A stretch of DNA of 64,000 nt from GCA-2720975 sp964469565 (GTDB lineage Bacteria; Planctomycetota; UBA1135; GCA-002686595): assembly GCA_964469565.1 (NCBI GenBank), contig CAYXZD010000003.1, positions 62,001-126,000 on the forward strand. The letters run 5' to 3'. Every line of letters starts with the position of its first letter. Within the stretch, counting starts at the first letter, position 1. This document shows, one piece after another, positions 16,228 to 25,162 of this stretch. The position numbers and the translations under genes were made by a program. Below the pieces are notes generated by a model that saw nothing but the letters and a program-made list of their open reading frames with translations, ran no database searches and had not been told where the DNA came from.

Positions 16228-18510
16228 ATGCTTTCCCTGCCGCTCTCATCTGTCAGCCGACGCCCCATCGCCCTCAGCCTTGCTGTGGCGCTGGGCTGTC
16301 TCGTGACCGAGGCAAGCGGCCAAGGGCAAGCACGAGAACACGACGTGCGCAAACCCCTGCCGAGTCAAGAGGCCATCGCTCAGCTTCCCCAAGATGGGGG
16401 ACCTGAATTCAACCGCCTTATTTTTGAAAAGAGCCCTTATCTGCTTCAGCATGCGCGCAATCCTGTGGACTGGTATCCATGGGGCGATGCTGCCTTTCGC
16501 GCAGCTCGCGCCCAGAACAAGCCTGTTTTCTTGTCCATTGGGTATTCCACCTGTCACTGGTGTCACGTCATGGAGCATGAGAGCTTCGAAGATAATGATG
16601 TTGCCCGTTTGCTGAACGAGGGATTCATTTCGATCAAGCTGGATCGTGAAGAGCGGCCGGACCTCGACCATATCTACATGACGGTGACCCAGGCTATGAA
16701 TCAAGGGAATGGGGGTTGGCCCATGACCGTGGTGATGACGCCCGATAAGAAACCTTTCTTTGCGGGGACCTATTTTCCAAAACAGGGGCGCTACGGCCGT
16801 TGGGGGATGGTAGATCTCCTACCCAGACTCACCGAGGCCTGGGCAGAGCAACGAGAGGGTGTGGTTCAGCAGGCCGAACAGGTGACCCAACAGTTGGCGA
16901 GGATGGTCGAAGGGGTGAAGGGGAAGGGCGTTGACGCGCAGACATTGGATGCCGCTTTTGCGGGTCTAGAGGGGCGCTTTGACGGTCCCCTAGGCGGCTT
17001 CAATGAGTCGCCGAAATTTCCCGTACCGCACAATTTACGGTTCCTACTGCGCTATCACGCACGCACTTCAAATCCAAGGGCTCTTGAAATGGTAGAGACG
17101 ACCTTGCGCGAGATGCGCAAGGGCGGCATGTGGGACCATGTGGGATTTGGATTCCATCGATACTCGACAGACCGGCGGTGGTTCCTCCCGCATTTCGAAA
17201 AAATGCTCTATGACCAAGCTCTCTTGGCCATGGCCTACCTTGAAGGCTGGCAAGTGACTGGAAAGCAGGAATATGCCCAGACGACTCGCGACATTCTGAC
17301 ATACGTGTCACGCGACATGACTTCGCCCGATGGGGGCTTCTACTCGGCGGAGGATGCGGATTCGGAGGGCGAGGAAGGGCTCTTTTATCTATGGACTCTC
17401 GATGAATTGAACGGAGTACTTGGCGAAGAGGATGCAGCGTTTGCGACGGATTGGTGGGGAGCCACTCAGGAGGGCAACTATCATGAGGAGTCCACCGGCG
17501 CTGAAACGGGACGAAATATCCTCTTTCAGGCCCAAAGTCTCGAGCAATGGGCCCAAGCCGGTGGCGCTAACCCAGCTCAACACACGGAGAGGATTGAGAA
17601 CATCCGTGGGCGCCTGTTCGCCGCTCGCGAGCCCCGCGTGCACCCATTCAAGGATGACAAAATCCTCACGGACTGGAACGGGTTGATGATTGGAGCCTTC
17701 GCGATGGCGGGCCGCGTATTGGATGACGAGGGGTATGTTTCTAGCGCTATCGCGGCGGGCGACCATTTACTCAAGGTCCTACGAAAGGAAGACGGCACAC
17801 TCTATAAAGTGGCCCGACTGGGTCAGCCTGCGGGTTCTGGATTGCTCGAAGACTATGCCTTTGCGGCGTTTGGATTGCTTGAGCTTTTTGAAACGTGCCA
17901 GCAGCTACGTTTTCTCGTGGCAGCACGGGAGCTGACAGATCACATGCTTGTGGAATTCGCCGATGAAGAAGCCGGTGGCTTCTATCTCTCACCTTCCTCT
18001 GGGGAACAGCTCATCGTGCGCCCCAAGGAAACCTATGACGGTGCGATACCCTCTGGTAACTCGGTGGCCGCCCTTGTGCTCTTGCGATTAGGTCGGCTGA
18101 CGGGAGATGTACGGTATGAGGAGGCAGCGCATGGGTCTTTCAAGGGTCTATCAGGGAGCATCTCACGAAGCCCGGGAACACATACCCAATTCCTGATGGC
18201 ATTGGATTTTGCTGTGGGTCCAAGCAAGGAGGTTGTCGTGGCTGGTGACCCCCAGTCTCCGTCCACTCGTGAAGTATTGACGATGCTTCACAGGCCCTTT
18301 GCGCCCAACAAGGTTTTGGTCGTGCGACCTAGAAACCTTGAGGAGGGTCTTGGTGAGCAAATCCCTTACATCGCGGACCAGGTAGTGGTGGGTAATGAGC
18401 CGACGATTTACCTGTGCGAAGACTTCGCTTGCCAAGCCCCAACCTCGAATGTGCTTTCCGTGATCGAGGCCTTGCGAGGAATCCCCCTTACCACAGAAGA
18501 CTCCCGCTAA
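16228..18510 (+). CDS. DUF255/YyaL-type protein: thioredoxin fold plus (alpha/alpha)6 barrel
   Basis: The protein of about 760 residues matches the 'thioredoxin domain-containing protein' family related to YyaL and human SPATA20. After a signal-like leader, the hallmark region reads FEKSPYLLQHARNPVDWYPWG and IGYSTCHWCHVMEHESFED (a CxxC pair), then DREERPDLDHIYM and GGWPMTVVMTP. The C-terminal two thirds carry the helical-barrel signatures DHVGFGFHRYSTDRRW, PHFEKMLYDQALL, YSAEDADSEGEEG and DKILTDWNGLMIGA. The molecular role of the family is not settled. The frame is open to 16117, but the ATG at 16228 starts the signal peptide (ALSLAVALGCLVTEASGQG), suggesting a periplasmic protein. First gene of a run with the AlbA_2 protein 4 bp downstream. 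Confidence 0.9.
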   Translation: MLSLPLSSVSRRPIALSLAVALGCLVTEASGQGQAREHDVRKPLPSQEAIAQLPQDGGPEFNRLIFEKSPYLLQHARNPVDWYPWGDAAFRAARAQNKPVFLSIGYSTCHWCHVMEHESFEDNDVARLLNEGFISIKLDREERPDLDHIYMTVTQAMNQGNGGWPMTVVMTPDKKPFFAGTYFPKQGRYGRWGMVDLLPRLTEAWAEQREGVVQQAEQVTQQLARMVEGVKGKGVDAQTLDAAFAGLEGRFDGPLGGFNESPKFPVPHNLRFLLRYHARTSNPRALEMVETTLREMRKGGMWDHVGFGFHRYSTDRRWFLPHFEKMLYDQALLAMAYLEGWQVTGKQEYAQTTRDILTYVSRDMTSPDGGFYSAEDADSEGEEGLFYLWTLDELNGVLGEEDAAFATDWWGATQEGNYHEESTGAETGRNILFQAQSLEQWAQAGGANPAQHTERIENIRGRLFAAREPRVHPFKDDKILTDWNGLMIGAFAMAGRVLDDEGYVSSAIAAGDHLLKVLRKEDGTLYKVARLGQPAGSGLLEDYAFAAFGLLELFETCQQLRFLVAARELTDHMLVEFADEEAGGFYLSPSSGEQLIVRPKETYDGAIPSGNSVAALVLLRLGRLTGDVRYEEAAHGSFKGLSGSISRSPGTHTQFLMALDFAVGPSKEVVVAGDPQSPSTREVLTMLHRPFAPNKVLVVRPRNLEEGLGEQIPYIADQVVVGNEPTIYLCEDFACQAPTSNVLSVIEALRGIPLTTEDSR

Positions 18511-18514
18511 TCCC

Positions 18515-19168
18515 ATGGCCCACTCCATGATCCCTCCTGAGGGGCCTGAATGTGAGTGGAAAGAGCTATTGCCCATTCCCAAGAAGGTCGCACGCACTCT
18601 GGCGGCCTTTGCCAATGGTGAGGGTGGCAGTTTGTGGGTTGGGGTAAGCGATGACGGCCAAATCGTCGGCGTGGATGACGAGCCATCAACGGTTGCCGCC
18701 ATCCATCGAGCGGCCACTCTGTGTACGCCACTCCCCTCGCTTCGGTTCGCATGTCATGTGTTTGAAGGCAAGACCCTCGTCGAGGCCCGAGTGGGCAAAG
18801 ATCGGAGAGGCCCGGTGAGTACCCAAATGGAGGGGGGCATTTCGATTGTCTATATCCGTGATGGAGACTGCACACGCCCCGCTGAAGCAGCCCACTTACG
18901 TCGGCTCGAGCGCCAAGCCCTCCCCGGCGAACCGCCATCGGATGCTCGCTCCGAGCGAGTTCTAGCAGCGTTAAGTCAGCGCGACTCTATCACCCTTACT
19001 GAATTGGCTCAGAAAACACACATGAGCAAGCAAAGCGCAAGGAGAATACTCGTGGCAATGATGTCTGCGGGTGTCGCGCAAGAAGCACCAGGGTCGCGTT
19101 TTTCGCTTTCTCCGGCAGGATATCGCAGAGCCAAGTCCGCGTCTCGGCGAAGGAGAAGGTCAAGGTGA
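18515..19168 (+). CDS. AlbA_2 (Schlafen-like) domain protein with winged helix
   Basis: The 217-residue cytoplasmic protein has an AlbA_2/Schlafen-type nucleic-acid-binding domain at residues 8-125: ECEWKELL, ARTLAAFANGEGGSLWVGVSDDGQIVGV, then YIRDGDCTRPA. After this comes a helix-turn-helix (about 145-190, ITLTELAQKTHMSKQSARRIL) and a very basic tail (RRAKSASRRRRRSR). The usual linker to an ATPase domain is absent, so it is a short form. A transcriptional regulator role is an inference. It follows the DUF255 gene by 4 bp and overlaps the next gene by GTGA, so all three are probably one transcript. Confidence 0.82.
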   Translation: MAHSMIPPEGPECEWKELLPIPKKVARTLAAFANGEGGSLWVGVSDDGQIVGVDDEPSTVAAIHRAATLCTPLPSLRFACHVFEGKTLVEARVGKDRRGPVSTQMEGGISIVYIRDGDCTRPAEAAHLRRLERQALPGEPPSDARSERVLAALSQRDSITLTELAQKTHMSKQSARRILVAMMSAGVAQEAPGSRFSLSPAGYRRAKSASRRRRRSR

Positions 19169-19509
19169 CTCGAATCCTGGAATCGTGGCACGGCCGCGCG
19201 GCTCTGTGGGTGGGCGCGTTCTTTCTGGCCTTGATTGGGCCGCTGACCGGATCTCTATCCCTTGCCATGGGCTTGGTGCTGGGTCCCTTCGCTGGAGGAA
19301 TCGCACGGGATTGGCAGTCCTGCTGTGCGGAGAATTCTCTGGCACTAGCACCCTATGGCCTAGGTGGGTTGGGGTTAGCAGCACTCGGTTGGTTGATGCG
19401 AACCACGCCATCTTCCGTCAAGCGTGCAGCTGCCCATACAGCTTGGGTCGTGGGCTTGGTCATTTGGTTCAGCGCGGGCTTGCTCTCTTATGGCCATGCC
19501 CTGGAGTAG
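19165..19509 (+). CDS. Small membrane protein of unknown function
   Basis: The 114-residue protein has three to four hydrophobic segments (ALWVGAFFLALIGPLTGSLS, LAMGLVLGPFAGG, LGGLGLAALGWLM, VVGLVIWFSAGLLSYG). It starts at a GTG that overlaps the stop of the AlbA_2 gene (GTGA), which is good evidence for a real, coupled gene. No family is recognised. The 130 bp after it holds a TAGACT box (19574-19579) that may serve purH. Confidence 0.65.
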   Translation: MTRILESWHGRAALWVGAFFLALIGPLTGSLSLAMGLVLGPFAGGIARDWQSCCAENSLALAPYGLGGLGLAALGWLMRTTPSSVKRAAAHTAWVVGLVIWFSAGLLSYGHALE

Positions 19510-19639
19510 ATGCTGCTCGACCCGGGGCCGTAGGTCCTCGGAGTCAGCCCTCGATTCTGGATTCCGTAGACGCTAGACTCTTTGCCGCGTTTCTTATTCC
19601 ACGTCACTTCTTCAGGCCCGGGTGGGCCGGACAAGCACA

Positions 19640-21232
19640 ATGCAAAAACCTATTCGTCGCGCGCTTTTGAGTGTTTCCGATAAGACCGGCCTTGAGGGCT
19701 TTGCCCGTAATCTGAGCCAATTGGGCGTCGAACTGCTCTCCACGGGGGGCACGCATAGAGTTCTAGCGGAGGCGGGAATCCCCGTGACCGAGGTGGCGGA
19801 TTACACTGGCTTCCCTGAAATGATGAATGGGCGGGTCAAGACGCTGCACCCTAAAGTCCACGGGGGCATCCTGGCTCTGAGGGAGAATGCCGAACATGTA
19901 CGAGCTATGGACGATCACGGGATCGAACCCATTGATCTAGTTGTCGTCAACCTTTACCCCTTCGAAGCGACGGTGGCCAAGAGTGGCGTCACTCGTAGTG
20001 AGGCCATCGAGCAAATCGACATCGGCGGGCCCAGCATGGTGCGCTCGGCAGCGAAGAATCATGCACACGTGGGCATCGTGACCGATCCGGGCGACTACGG
20101 GCGCGTGTTGGATGATATTCAGAAACTGGACGGCGCCTTGTCCGATGAGCTACGAGCAGAATTGGCATTCAAGGCCTACGCATTGACGGCCCGGTACGAT
20201 TCCGCGATCAGCAGCTGGCTCTTTGAGCAGGACGGTAGGGAGCACGAAGGGGATTCTGCCTTCCCTAGTGGATTCAGCATGGGAGGCGTGAAAGCTCTCG
20301 ACTTGCGTTATGGCGAGAATCCACACCAGCAAGCCGCGTTTTACTCTAGCGGAGCCAGCGGCGAGCCGAGTGTTGCTGGTGCGGAGGTACTCAGCGGTAA
20401 GGCCCTGTCTTTCAACAACATCGTGGATCTCGACGCGGCCTTTGCGCTGGCCAAGGAATTCGAAGAGCCCTTTGTTTGTGTGATTAAGCACACCAATCCC
20501 TGCGGCGCGGCCACCCAATTGGCTATTGAGGAGGCGCTGGAGGAGGCGTGGTCTGGGGACCCAATCTCAGCGTTTGGCTCGGTGCTGGCGTTTACTCGCC
20601 CCCTCAACCTTGCCTGTGCCCAGTTTCTGGTGGACGGCAATCGCTTTGTTGAGGCCATCATCGCCCCTTCATTTGATGAGGACGCATTTGAGTTGCTAAC
20701 GCGCAAACCCAAGTGGGGCAAAAGTGTGCGTTTGTTAGCTTGTGGGGCATACGGCCCCGACGCCCGCAACCCCAAAGAGGTGGAGGTGAAGAAGCTGGTT
20801 GGGGGCTTTCTCCTCCAGGAGCGCGATCTGACGATTGAGTGCCAGAGTGAATTCCGATCGGTCACAAGTGCCCAGCCCACTGAGGAACAAGTGCGTGCGT
20901 TGGAGTTTGCGAACCGGATCGCCAAGCACGTGAAGTCGAATGCAATCGTCTTGGCCGGACCCACAATGGTCTACGGCGTCGGTGCAGGACAGATGAGTCG
21001 CGTAGATTCCGTACGATTAGCGGTGAGCAAGGCGGGTGATCGGGCTGCTGGATCTGTCCTTGCCTCTGATGCCTTCTTCCCGTTCCCAGATGGGGTTGAG
21101 GTGGCGATCGATGCGGGTGTTTGTGCCATGGTTGAGCCCGGCGGATCGGTTCGGGATGAGCAGATCATCGCAGCGTGCAATGAGGCCAACGTTCCGATGG
21201 TCTTCTCAGATGCACGACATTTCCGCCACTAG
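19640..21232 (+). CDS. purH: Bifunctional AICAR transformylase / IMP cyclohydrolase
   Basis: PurH carries out the last two steps of purine synthesis: formylation of AICAR and closure to IMP. The N-terminal MGS-like cyclohydrolase domain (to about residue 150) shows RALLSVSDKTGLEGFARNL, LLSTGGTHRVL, MMNGRVKTLHPKVHGGIL and IDIGGPSMVRSAAKNH. The transformylase domain has LRYGENPHQQAAFY, the catalytic KHTNPCGAA (Lys-His pair) and SDAFFPFPDG. The end DARHFRH is typical. The ATG at 19640 is preferred over a GTG at 19622 because it starts at the conserved N-terminus. The length of 530 is close to the family's usual 510-530. It is convergent with a protease gene, 15 bp apart. Confidence 0.97.
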   Translation: MQKPIRRALLSVSDKTGLEGFARNLSQLGVELLSTGGTHRVLAEAGIPVTEVADYTGFPEMMNGRVKTLHPKVHGGILALRENAEHVRAMDDHGIEPIDLVVVNLYPFEATVAKSGVTRSEAIEQIDIGGPSMVRSAAKNHAHVGIVTDPGDYGRVLDDIQKLDGALSDELRAELAFKAYALTARYDSAISSWLFEQDGREHEGDSAFPSGFSMGGVKALDLRYGENPHQQAAFYSSGASGEPSVAGAEVLSGKALSFNNIVDLDAAFALAKEFEEPFVCVIKHTNPCGAATQLAIEEALEEAWSGDPISAFGSVLAFTRPLNLACAQFLVDGNRFVEAIIAPSFDEDAFELLTRKPKWGKSVRLLACGAYGPDARNPKEVEVKKLVGGFLLQERDLTIECQSEFRSVTSAQPTEEQVRALEFANRIAKHVKSNAIVLAGPTMVYGVGAGQMSRVDSVRLAVSKAGDRAAGSVLASDAFFPFPDGVEVAIDAGVCAMVEPGGSVRDEQIIAACNEANVPMVFSDARHFRH

Positions 21233-21247
21233 GGCAGGGGTTTGCTC

Positions 21248-22279
21248 TTAGCGCGGGATGAGCTCGCCATACCCACAAGCCTCGAACCAGTCGTAGATAT
21301 CAGTCATGGGGACGACAAGCCCCATGTGGGGTACGACCACATGGCGTGAGCCGTGGGTATAGAGTTTTGAGAGAATGCCCAGCAGCCTCTGATGTGTCGC
21401 GTCAAACACTCCCCCTCCAGAGTTGCCGATAAACGTGGGAGCGCTGATCATCCAGTATTCACGCCCATCGATGCGGTGGCCGCGGGCAGAGAGTTCGCCG
21501 TGGCTAGGCACTGGGTCGCTTCCCAATGGGCAACCGATTGCATACACGGAGTCGAATACACCGACGGAATTCAACTCCGCACGGGTGGGGAGAATGGCCC
21601 CAATGGGGCTTTCAAGGGGCGAATTCAGGGCGAGCAGAGCTGTGTCTAGTTCACTCTTGTATTCCAAGAGAGTCGCATGGCGATCCTGGGCGCGCCCCTG
21701 CTCGTCGTAAAGCCGCACGGGGATGAGTTGATCGGCACTGTCCCCCTCGCCCAGAATGTCTCGTACCACATGCCAGGCCGTGAGAATATGGACAACCTGT
21801 GACTCATCTGAGTCGCAATGTGTGGTCGCTAAAAGTACTCCGGTGCCTACAGTCATCGGGCTGGCCAATTGCACCGTGGGAGACATCATGTTCTTCCACA
21901 AGTGCCTCCTGGACGGAGGAATTCTTGAACTGAGTGCATCTAGGTCGCGTACTGCACCCTGTGCGAGGTGTGTTGTAGCGTCAACAGTTTGTACGAGGCC
22001 GCTAAAGCGTGACAGGACCTCAGCATCGAGTTCATCGATGCGTGCAAAGAACTCCTCGTCGCGGTTGTGTGGTGCACTGAGTTGGAGACTTTGAAACTGC
22101 GAACTCAGAGTATTCAGATGGGCGCGTAAGTCAGCGAGTTCGGACTGGAGAACGCTAATCCTCTCACCAGGGTTGGGCTGAAGGGCTGTGGTCCTCACCT
22201 CACCTTCTGAGTCTAGCCGGGTTAGGCCCAGACCCACCAAGACGGAGAGGCTGGCGAAGAGGATGGGGAGTCGTGTCAT
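21248..22279 (-). CDS. Membrane-anchored trypsin-like serine protease
   Basis: The 343-residue protein has an N-terminal hydrophobic anchor or signal (RLPILFASLSVLVGLGL), a coiled-coil-prone stretch (about residues 40-70, RISVLQSELADLRAHLNTL), and an S1/HtrA-like protease fold. The triad is readable: His in HILTAWHVV, Asp in SELDTALLAL and Ser in FIGNSGGGVFD. There is no PDZ domain, so it is not classical DegP. Coiled-coil plus protease suggests an oligomeric envelope protease. I took the ATG at 22279; a longer frame to 22345 adds a leader without a signal peptide. No operon partner: purH is convergent and ribBA is divergent, 448 bp away. Confidence 0.86.
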   Translation of the reverse strand: MTRLPILFASLSVLVGLGLTRLDSEGEVRTTALQPNPGERISVLQSELADLRAHLNTLSSQFQSLQLSAPHNRDEEFFARIDELDAEVLSRFSGLVQTVDATTHLAQGAVRDLDALSSRIPPSRRHLWKNMMSPTVQLASPMTVGTGVLLATTHCDSDESQVVHILTAWHVVRDILGEGDSADQLIPVRLYDEQGRAQDRHATLLEYKSELDTALLALNSPLESPIGAILPTRAELNSVGVFDSVYAIGCPLGSDPVPSHGELSARGHRIDGREYWMISAPTFIGNSGGGVFDATHQRLLGILSKLYTHGSRHVVVPHMGLVVPMTDIYDWFEACGYGELIPR

Positions 22280-22727
22280 CGGGTGCAGAGGGGCTTGGGT
22301 ACACCGCACTCTTCGACCACCACTTGGCAGGAGGTGGAGAGCCACTCTGGGACTTACTCACAATCCCAATTCCATACATGTGTCGTTGTAGGTCATTGCT
22401 GCACACCGACTTACGTGGATCGAGGGATTGTTTCTCCACATGACTCCCCACAGGTGGTGGAGGTGTGTGGATGGGTCTGTGGAATCAGAGCGGCCTTCCC
22501 CAGGGGCGTCTCTCGCCCACTCCCCGGAGGGGGCCTCAGAGGGCCGACTTGCCAAGGTTGCCTGGCAGCTGTGGGGCTGGCCTGAGGGGGTCTCGACCCG
22601 TTTATCGCCGACCGAGCGAGGGACCCCCAGCCCCCGTAGCCGCCCCCCTCTCGTTTCCCGTATCCTGAGGGTTCCGCCCACTCTCTGCGAGTCACTGCCT
22701 CAATCCGAAAGCGAGTACACCCAATCC
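22280..22727. other. 448-bp intergenic region between protease gene and ribBA
   Basis: The region is GC-rich and contains a long interrupted hairpin (22573-22634) and stop-free but unconvincing frames. I looked for an FMN riboswitch in front of ribBA and did not find its conserved AGGG...CAACCGGCGGU core. No small protein or known RNA is evident. Confidence 0.6.
22573..22634 (+). ncRNA. Strong interrupted stem-loop in the ribBA leader, function unknown
   Basis: GGGGCTGG (22573-22580) pairs with CCAGCCCC (22627-22634), and GGGTC (22588-22592) with GACCC (22622-22626). The loop spans about 29 nt. It lies 94 nt upstream of the ribBA start. It could be a terminator or attenuator without a U-tract, a cis-regulatory element, or a chance GC-rich pairing. 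Confidence 0.35.
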
Positions 22728-23996
22728 ATGAGCACCTGCACGATTCCCGAAGCCGTTGAGGACCTCAAGGCTGGTCGCATGATCATCTTGGTGGACGATC
22801 CCGGACGTGAGAATGAAGGTGATGTGGTCATGCTCGCTGAGCATGTAACTCCTGGGGCGATCAACTTCATGGTCAAGGAGGCACGCGGTCTGATTTGTAT
22901 GCCCATGGATGGGGCGAGTTGTGATCGCCTGGACCTTGAGAGCCAAGCACAGCGCAATACCAATCAACATGAAACTGCGTTTACCATCTCAATAGAGGCG
23001 GCCCAAGGGGTGACTACCGGAATCAGTGCGGCGGATCGCGCCCACACTATTTCTGTGGCGGCTCGGGCTGATTGCCGTCCCGAGGACCTCGCTCGGCCGG
23101 GACACATCTTTCCCCTGAGAGCCAAGGACGGGGGTGTATTGGTGCGTGGCGGCCAAACCGAAGGATCTGTGGACCTTGCGAAGATTGCAGGTGCGCGCCC
23201 AGCTACGGTCATTTGCGAAATCATGAACGATGACGGTTCGATGGCGCGTATGGATGACCTTGAGGTTTTTGGCCGTAAGCACGACCTCAAAATCTGCACA
23301 ATTGCTGATCTGATTGCCTATCGCCGCTTGCATGAACGGCTGATTGAGCCTTTGCAACTCGACCTGCCGCTAGCGACAGACAAGGGCGAATTTCAAATGC
23401 ACTTGTTCCGAAGTGTTGTTGATGGCAAGGAGCATGTAGCTCTCAGTCTAGGCTTGGAAGGTGAAGTGGGACTCAATGGTGAGCGGCCTGCGGTGGAGGA
23501 TCCTGTTTGGGTGCGTGTGCATTCAGAGTGTCTCACCGGTGATGTGTTTGGCTCCATGCGCTGTGATTGCGGGGCGCAGCTGGATCAAGCCATGAACATT
23601 CTGAAGGAGAAGGGGCGGGGGGTGTTGGTGTATCTGCGCCAGGAGGGACGGGGCATAGGACTTGCGGCCAAGCTTCGGGCCTATGAGCTGCAGGATACGG
23701 GCCTCGATACCGTAGAAGCGAACAAGGCTCTTGGCCTGCCTGCTGACCTTCGCGAATACGGGATTGGCGCTCAAATCCTTCACTTCCTCGGCGTACGGCG
23801 CATGTGCCTGCTGACGAACAACCCCAAAAAAATCCATGGCTTGGCCGGCCACGGTCTTGAAGTGGTCCAGCAAGCACCCTTGGAGATTGAACCTAACTCC
23901 GTAAATATAAAGTACTTACGTGCCAAGAGGGATAAGCTCGGACACACTCTAGCCGGGTGTGACTGCAAGGAACCCCTACCCGAGACTCGGGAATAG
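22728..23996 (+). CDS. ribBA: Bifunctional DHBP synthase / GTP cyclohydrolase II
   Basis: RibBA supplies both precursors of riboflavin. The N-terminal RibB domain has IILVDDPGRENEGDVVMLAE (acidic loop), MDGASCDRLDL and TGISAADRAHTI. It is followed at about residue 205 by the RibA domain with HSECLTGDVFGSMRCDCGAQL, the zinc ligands Cys..Cys-x-Cys, and VYLRQEGRGIGLAAKL. The C-terminus has LTNNPKKIHGL. The 422-residue length is typical. The frame is open to 22428, but conservation starts at the ATG at 22728. The sigma-factor gene starts 30 bp downstream, and may be co-transcribed. Confidence 0.96.
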   Translation: MSTCTIPEAVEDLKAGRMIILVDDPGRENEGDVVMLAEHVTPGAINFMVKEARGLICMPMDGASCDRLDLESQAQRNTNQHETAFTISIEAAQGVTTGISAADRAHTISVAARADCRPEDLARPGHIFPLRAKDGGVLVRGGQTEGSVDLAKIAGARPATVICEIMNDDGSMARMDDLEVFGRKHDLKICTIADLIAYRRLHERLIEPLQLDLPLATDKGEFQMHLFRSVVDGKEHVALSLGLEGEVGLNGERPAVEDPVWVRVHSECLTGDVFGSMRCDCGAQLDQAMNILKEKGRGVLVYLRQEGRGIGLAAKLRAYELQDTGLDTVEANKALGLPADLREYGIGAQILHFLGVRRMCLLTNNPKKIHGLAGHGLEVVQQAPLEIEPNSVNIKYLRAKRDKLGHTLAGCDCKEPLPETRE

Positions 23997-24026
23997 AATC
24001 CACATCCATGCGTCAAACCAGCGACC

Positions 24027-24635
24027 ATGGCCATCAAGCTTTTGCAAGACGCTCCGATCCAAGACAGCGACCTCGTCCGTGAATCAATTGCGGGCAATCA
24101 AGTCTCCTTCCAGTTGCTGGTGGAACGATACCAGGGTCGACTCTTTGCTCTAGCTCGCCACTACACATCCAATCCGGTCGAGGTGGAGGACATTGTCCAA
24201 GACACCTTCTTGAAGGCCTACAGTCGGCTTGACACCTTTCAACATCAGTCTGCCTTTTATACCTGGCTTTACCGGATCGCCACGAACACGGTGCTAGATC
24301 TACTCAAGCGTCACGGCCGTTGCCCAGTCGAGGCAGTCGATGACCCCGAAGCGCTTGCATCACCCGGAGCGGAACAGCGCATCATGCGCCCGGATGCTCG
24401 CCTCGAAAAACAAGAGGTTGCGGAGATCACTCAGGCTGTCCTAGCAACCCTGCCGGAGATCTTCCGCACCGTACTGATCATGCGTGAATTCGAAGGCATG
24501 GCTTATCAAGAGATTGCCGACGTCCTTGAGATCTCTATTGGAACCGTAGAGTCCCGGCTGTTTCGTGCTAGGGCTCGATTCAAGGAGAAGCTCATTACTC
24601 AGTACCCTGAATTCTCCCAGGGGGCAGAACTATGA
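24027..24635 (+). CDS. ECF-type RNA polymerase sigma factor
   Basis: The 202-residue protein has sigma-70 region 2 (residues about 25-95: YQGRLFALARHYTSNPVEVEDIVQDTFLKAY...FYTWLYRIATNTVLDLLKR) and region 4 (about 140-190: LPEIFRTVLIMREFEGMAYQEIADVLEISIGTVESRLFRAR). Region 1 and region 3 are absent, as in RpoE-like ECF factors. It overlaps the anti-sigma gene by ATGA and is likely held inactive by that protein. The upstream gene is ribBA, 30 bp away; a TAGAAT box sits at the ribBA stop and could be an internal promoter. Confidence 0.95.
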   Translation: MAIKLLQDAPIQDSDLVRESIAGNQVSFQLLVERYQGRLFALARHYTSNPVEVEDIVQDTFLKAYSRLDTFQHQSAFYTWLYRIATNTVLDLLKRHGRCPVEAVDDPEALASPGAEQRIMRPDARLEKQEVAEITQAVLATLPEIFRTVLIMREFEGMAYQEIADVLEISIGTVESRLFRARARFKEKLITQYPEFSQGAEL

Positions 24636-25162
24636 ACTGTGAAGCTGCACGTCCGCTGATTCCTTCTTTCCTCGATGGCGAGCTTTCGGCAGTCCAGAGC
24701 TCTCAGTTGCGCCCCCACCTGCTGCAATGCACAGATTGCCGTAGCGTGGCCCAGAGCCAGCAGAGCTTGCAGGCTTGGTTTGTACCCACGGCAGAGGTTT
24801 CTGTGCCGGTGGGTTTTGCGGCACACGTGGCGCGTCGGGCCATGGCCGGCGATGTCGGAACGGGGTCACTGGCAGGAGAGCCCTCAGGATCCAAGACCCG
24901 TTCACATGAGGGCACTTCCCTAGATTCAGAGTCCTTGACCCAGTTTGTCTTACAGGTGCTTGCAGTGGCTGCGATGGTGCTCATGCTCGTGTCGGTGGCT
25001 ATGCGCCGGATGGATCGTCCGGGGGCCGAGGAACTCAAGGCCCACGGTGGTCAAGCGCTAGACTCCAGCCTGTTCGAGCTCGACCAACTCAATCGCATGG
25101 AGAGCGAGGTGCCCTCTCTCAAGCCCAGTCAGCTTGAATCTGGCGGGAGTTCGAGTCGGTGA
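24632..25162 (+). CDS. Zinc-finger anti-sigma factor, membrane-anchored
   Basis: The 176-residue protein has an N-terminal ZAS domain (about residues 1-50) with Cys3 and the HxxxCxxC motif HLLQCTDC. A linker leads to one transmembrane segment (about 108-127, FVLQVLAVAAMVLMLVSVAM) and a short periplasmic tail. It should bind the ECF sigma factor encoded just before it (ATGA overlap) and release it on an envelope signal. It overlaps the next gene by GTGA, so the three proteins form a coupled module. Confidence 0.9.
   Translation: MNCEAARPLIPSFLDGELSAVQSSQLRPHLLQCTDCRSVAQSQQSLQAWFVPTAEVSVPVGFAAHVARRAMAGDVGTGSLAGEPSGSKTRSHEGTSLDSESLTQFVLQVLAVAAMVLMLVSVAMRRMDRPGAEELKAHGGQALDSSLFELDQLNRMESEVPSLKPSQLESGGSSSR

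Noticed and set aside
22346..22727. FMN riboswitch before ribBA
   Set aside because: The characteristic FMN core sequence is not present on either strand of the leader.
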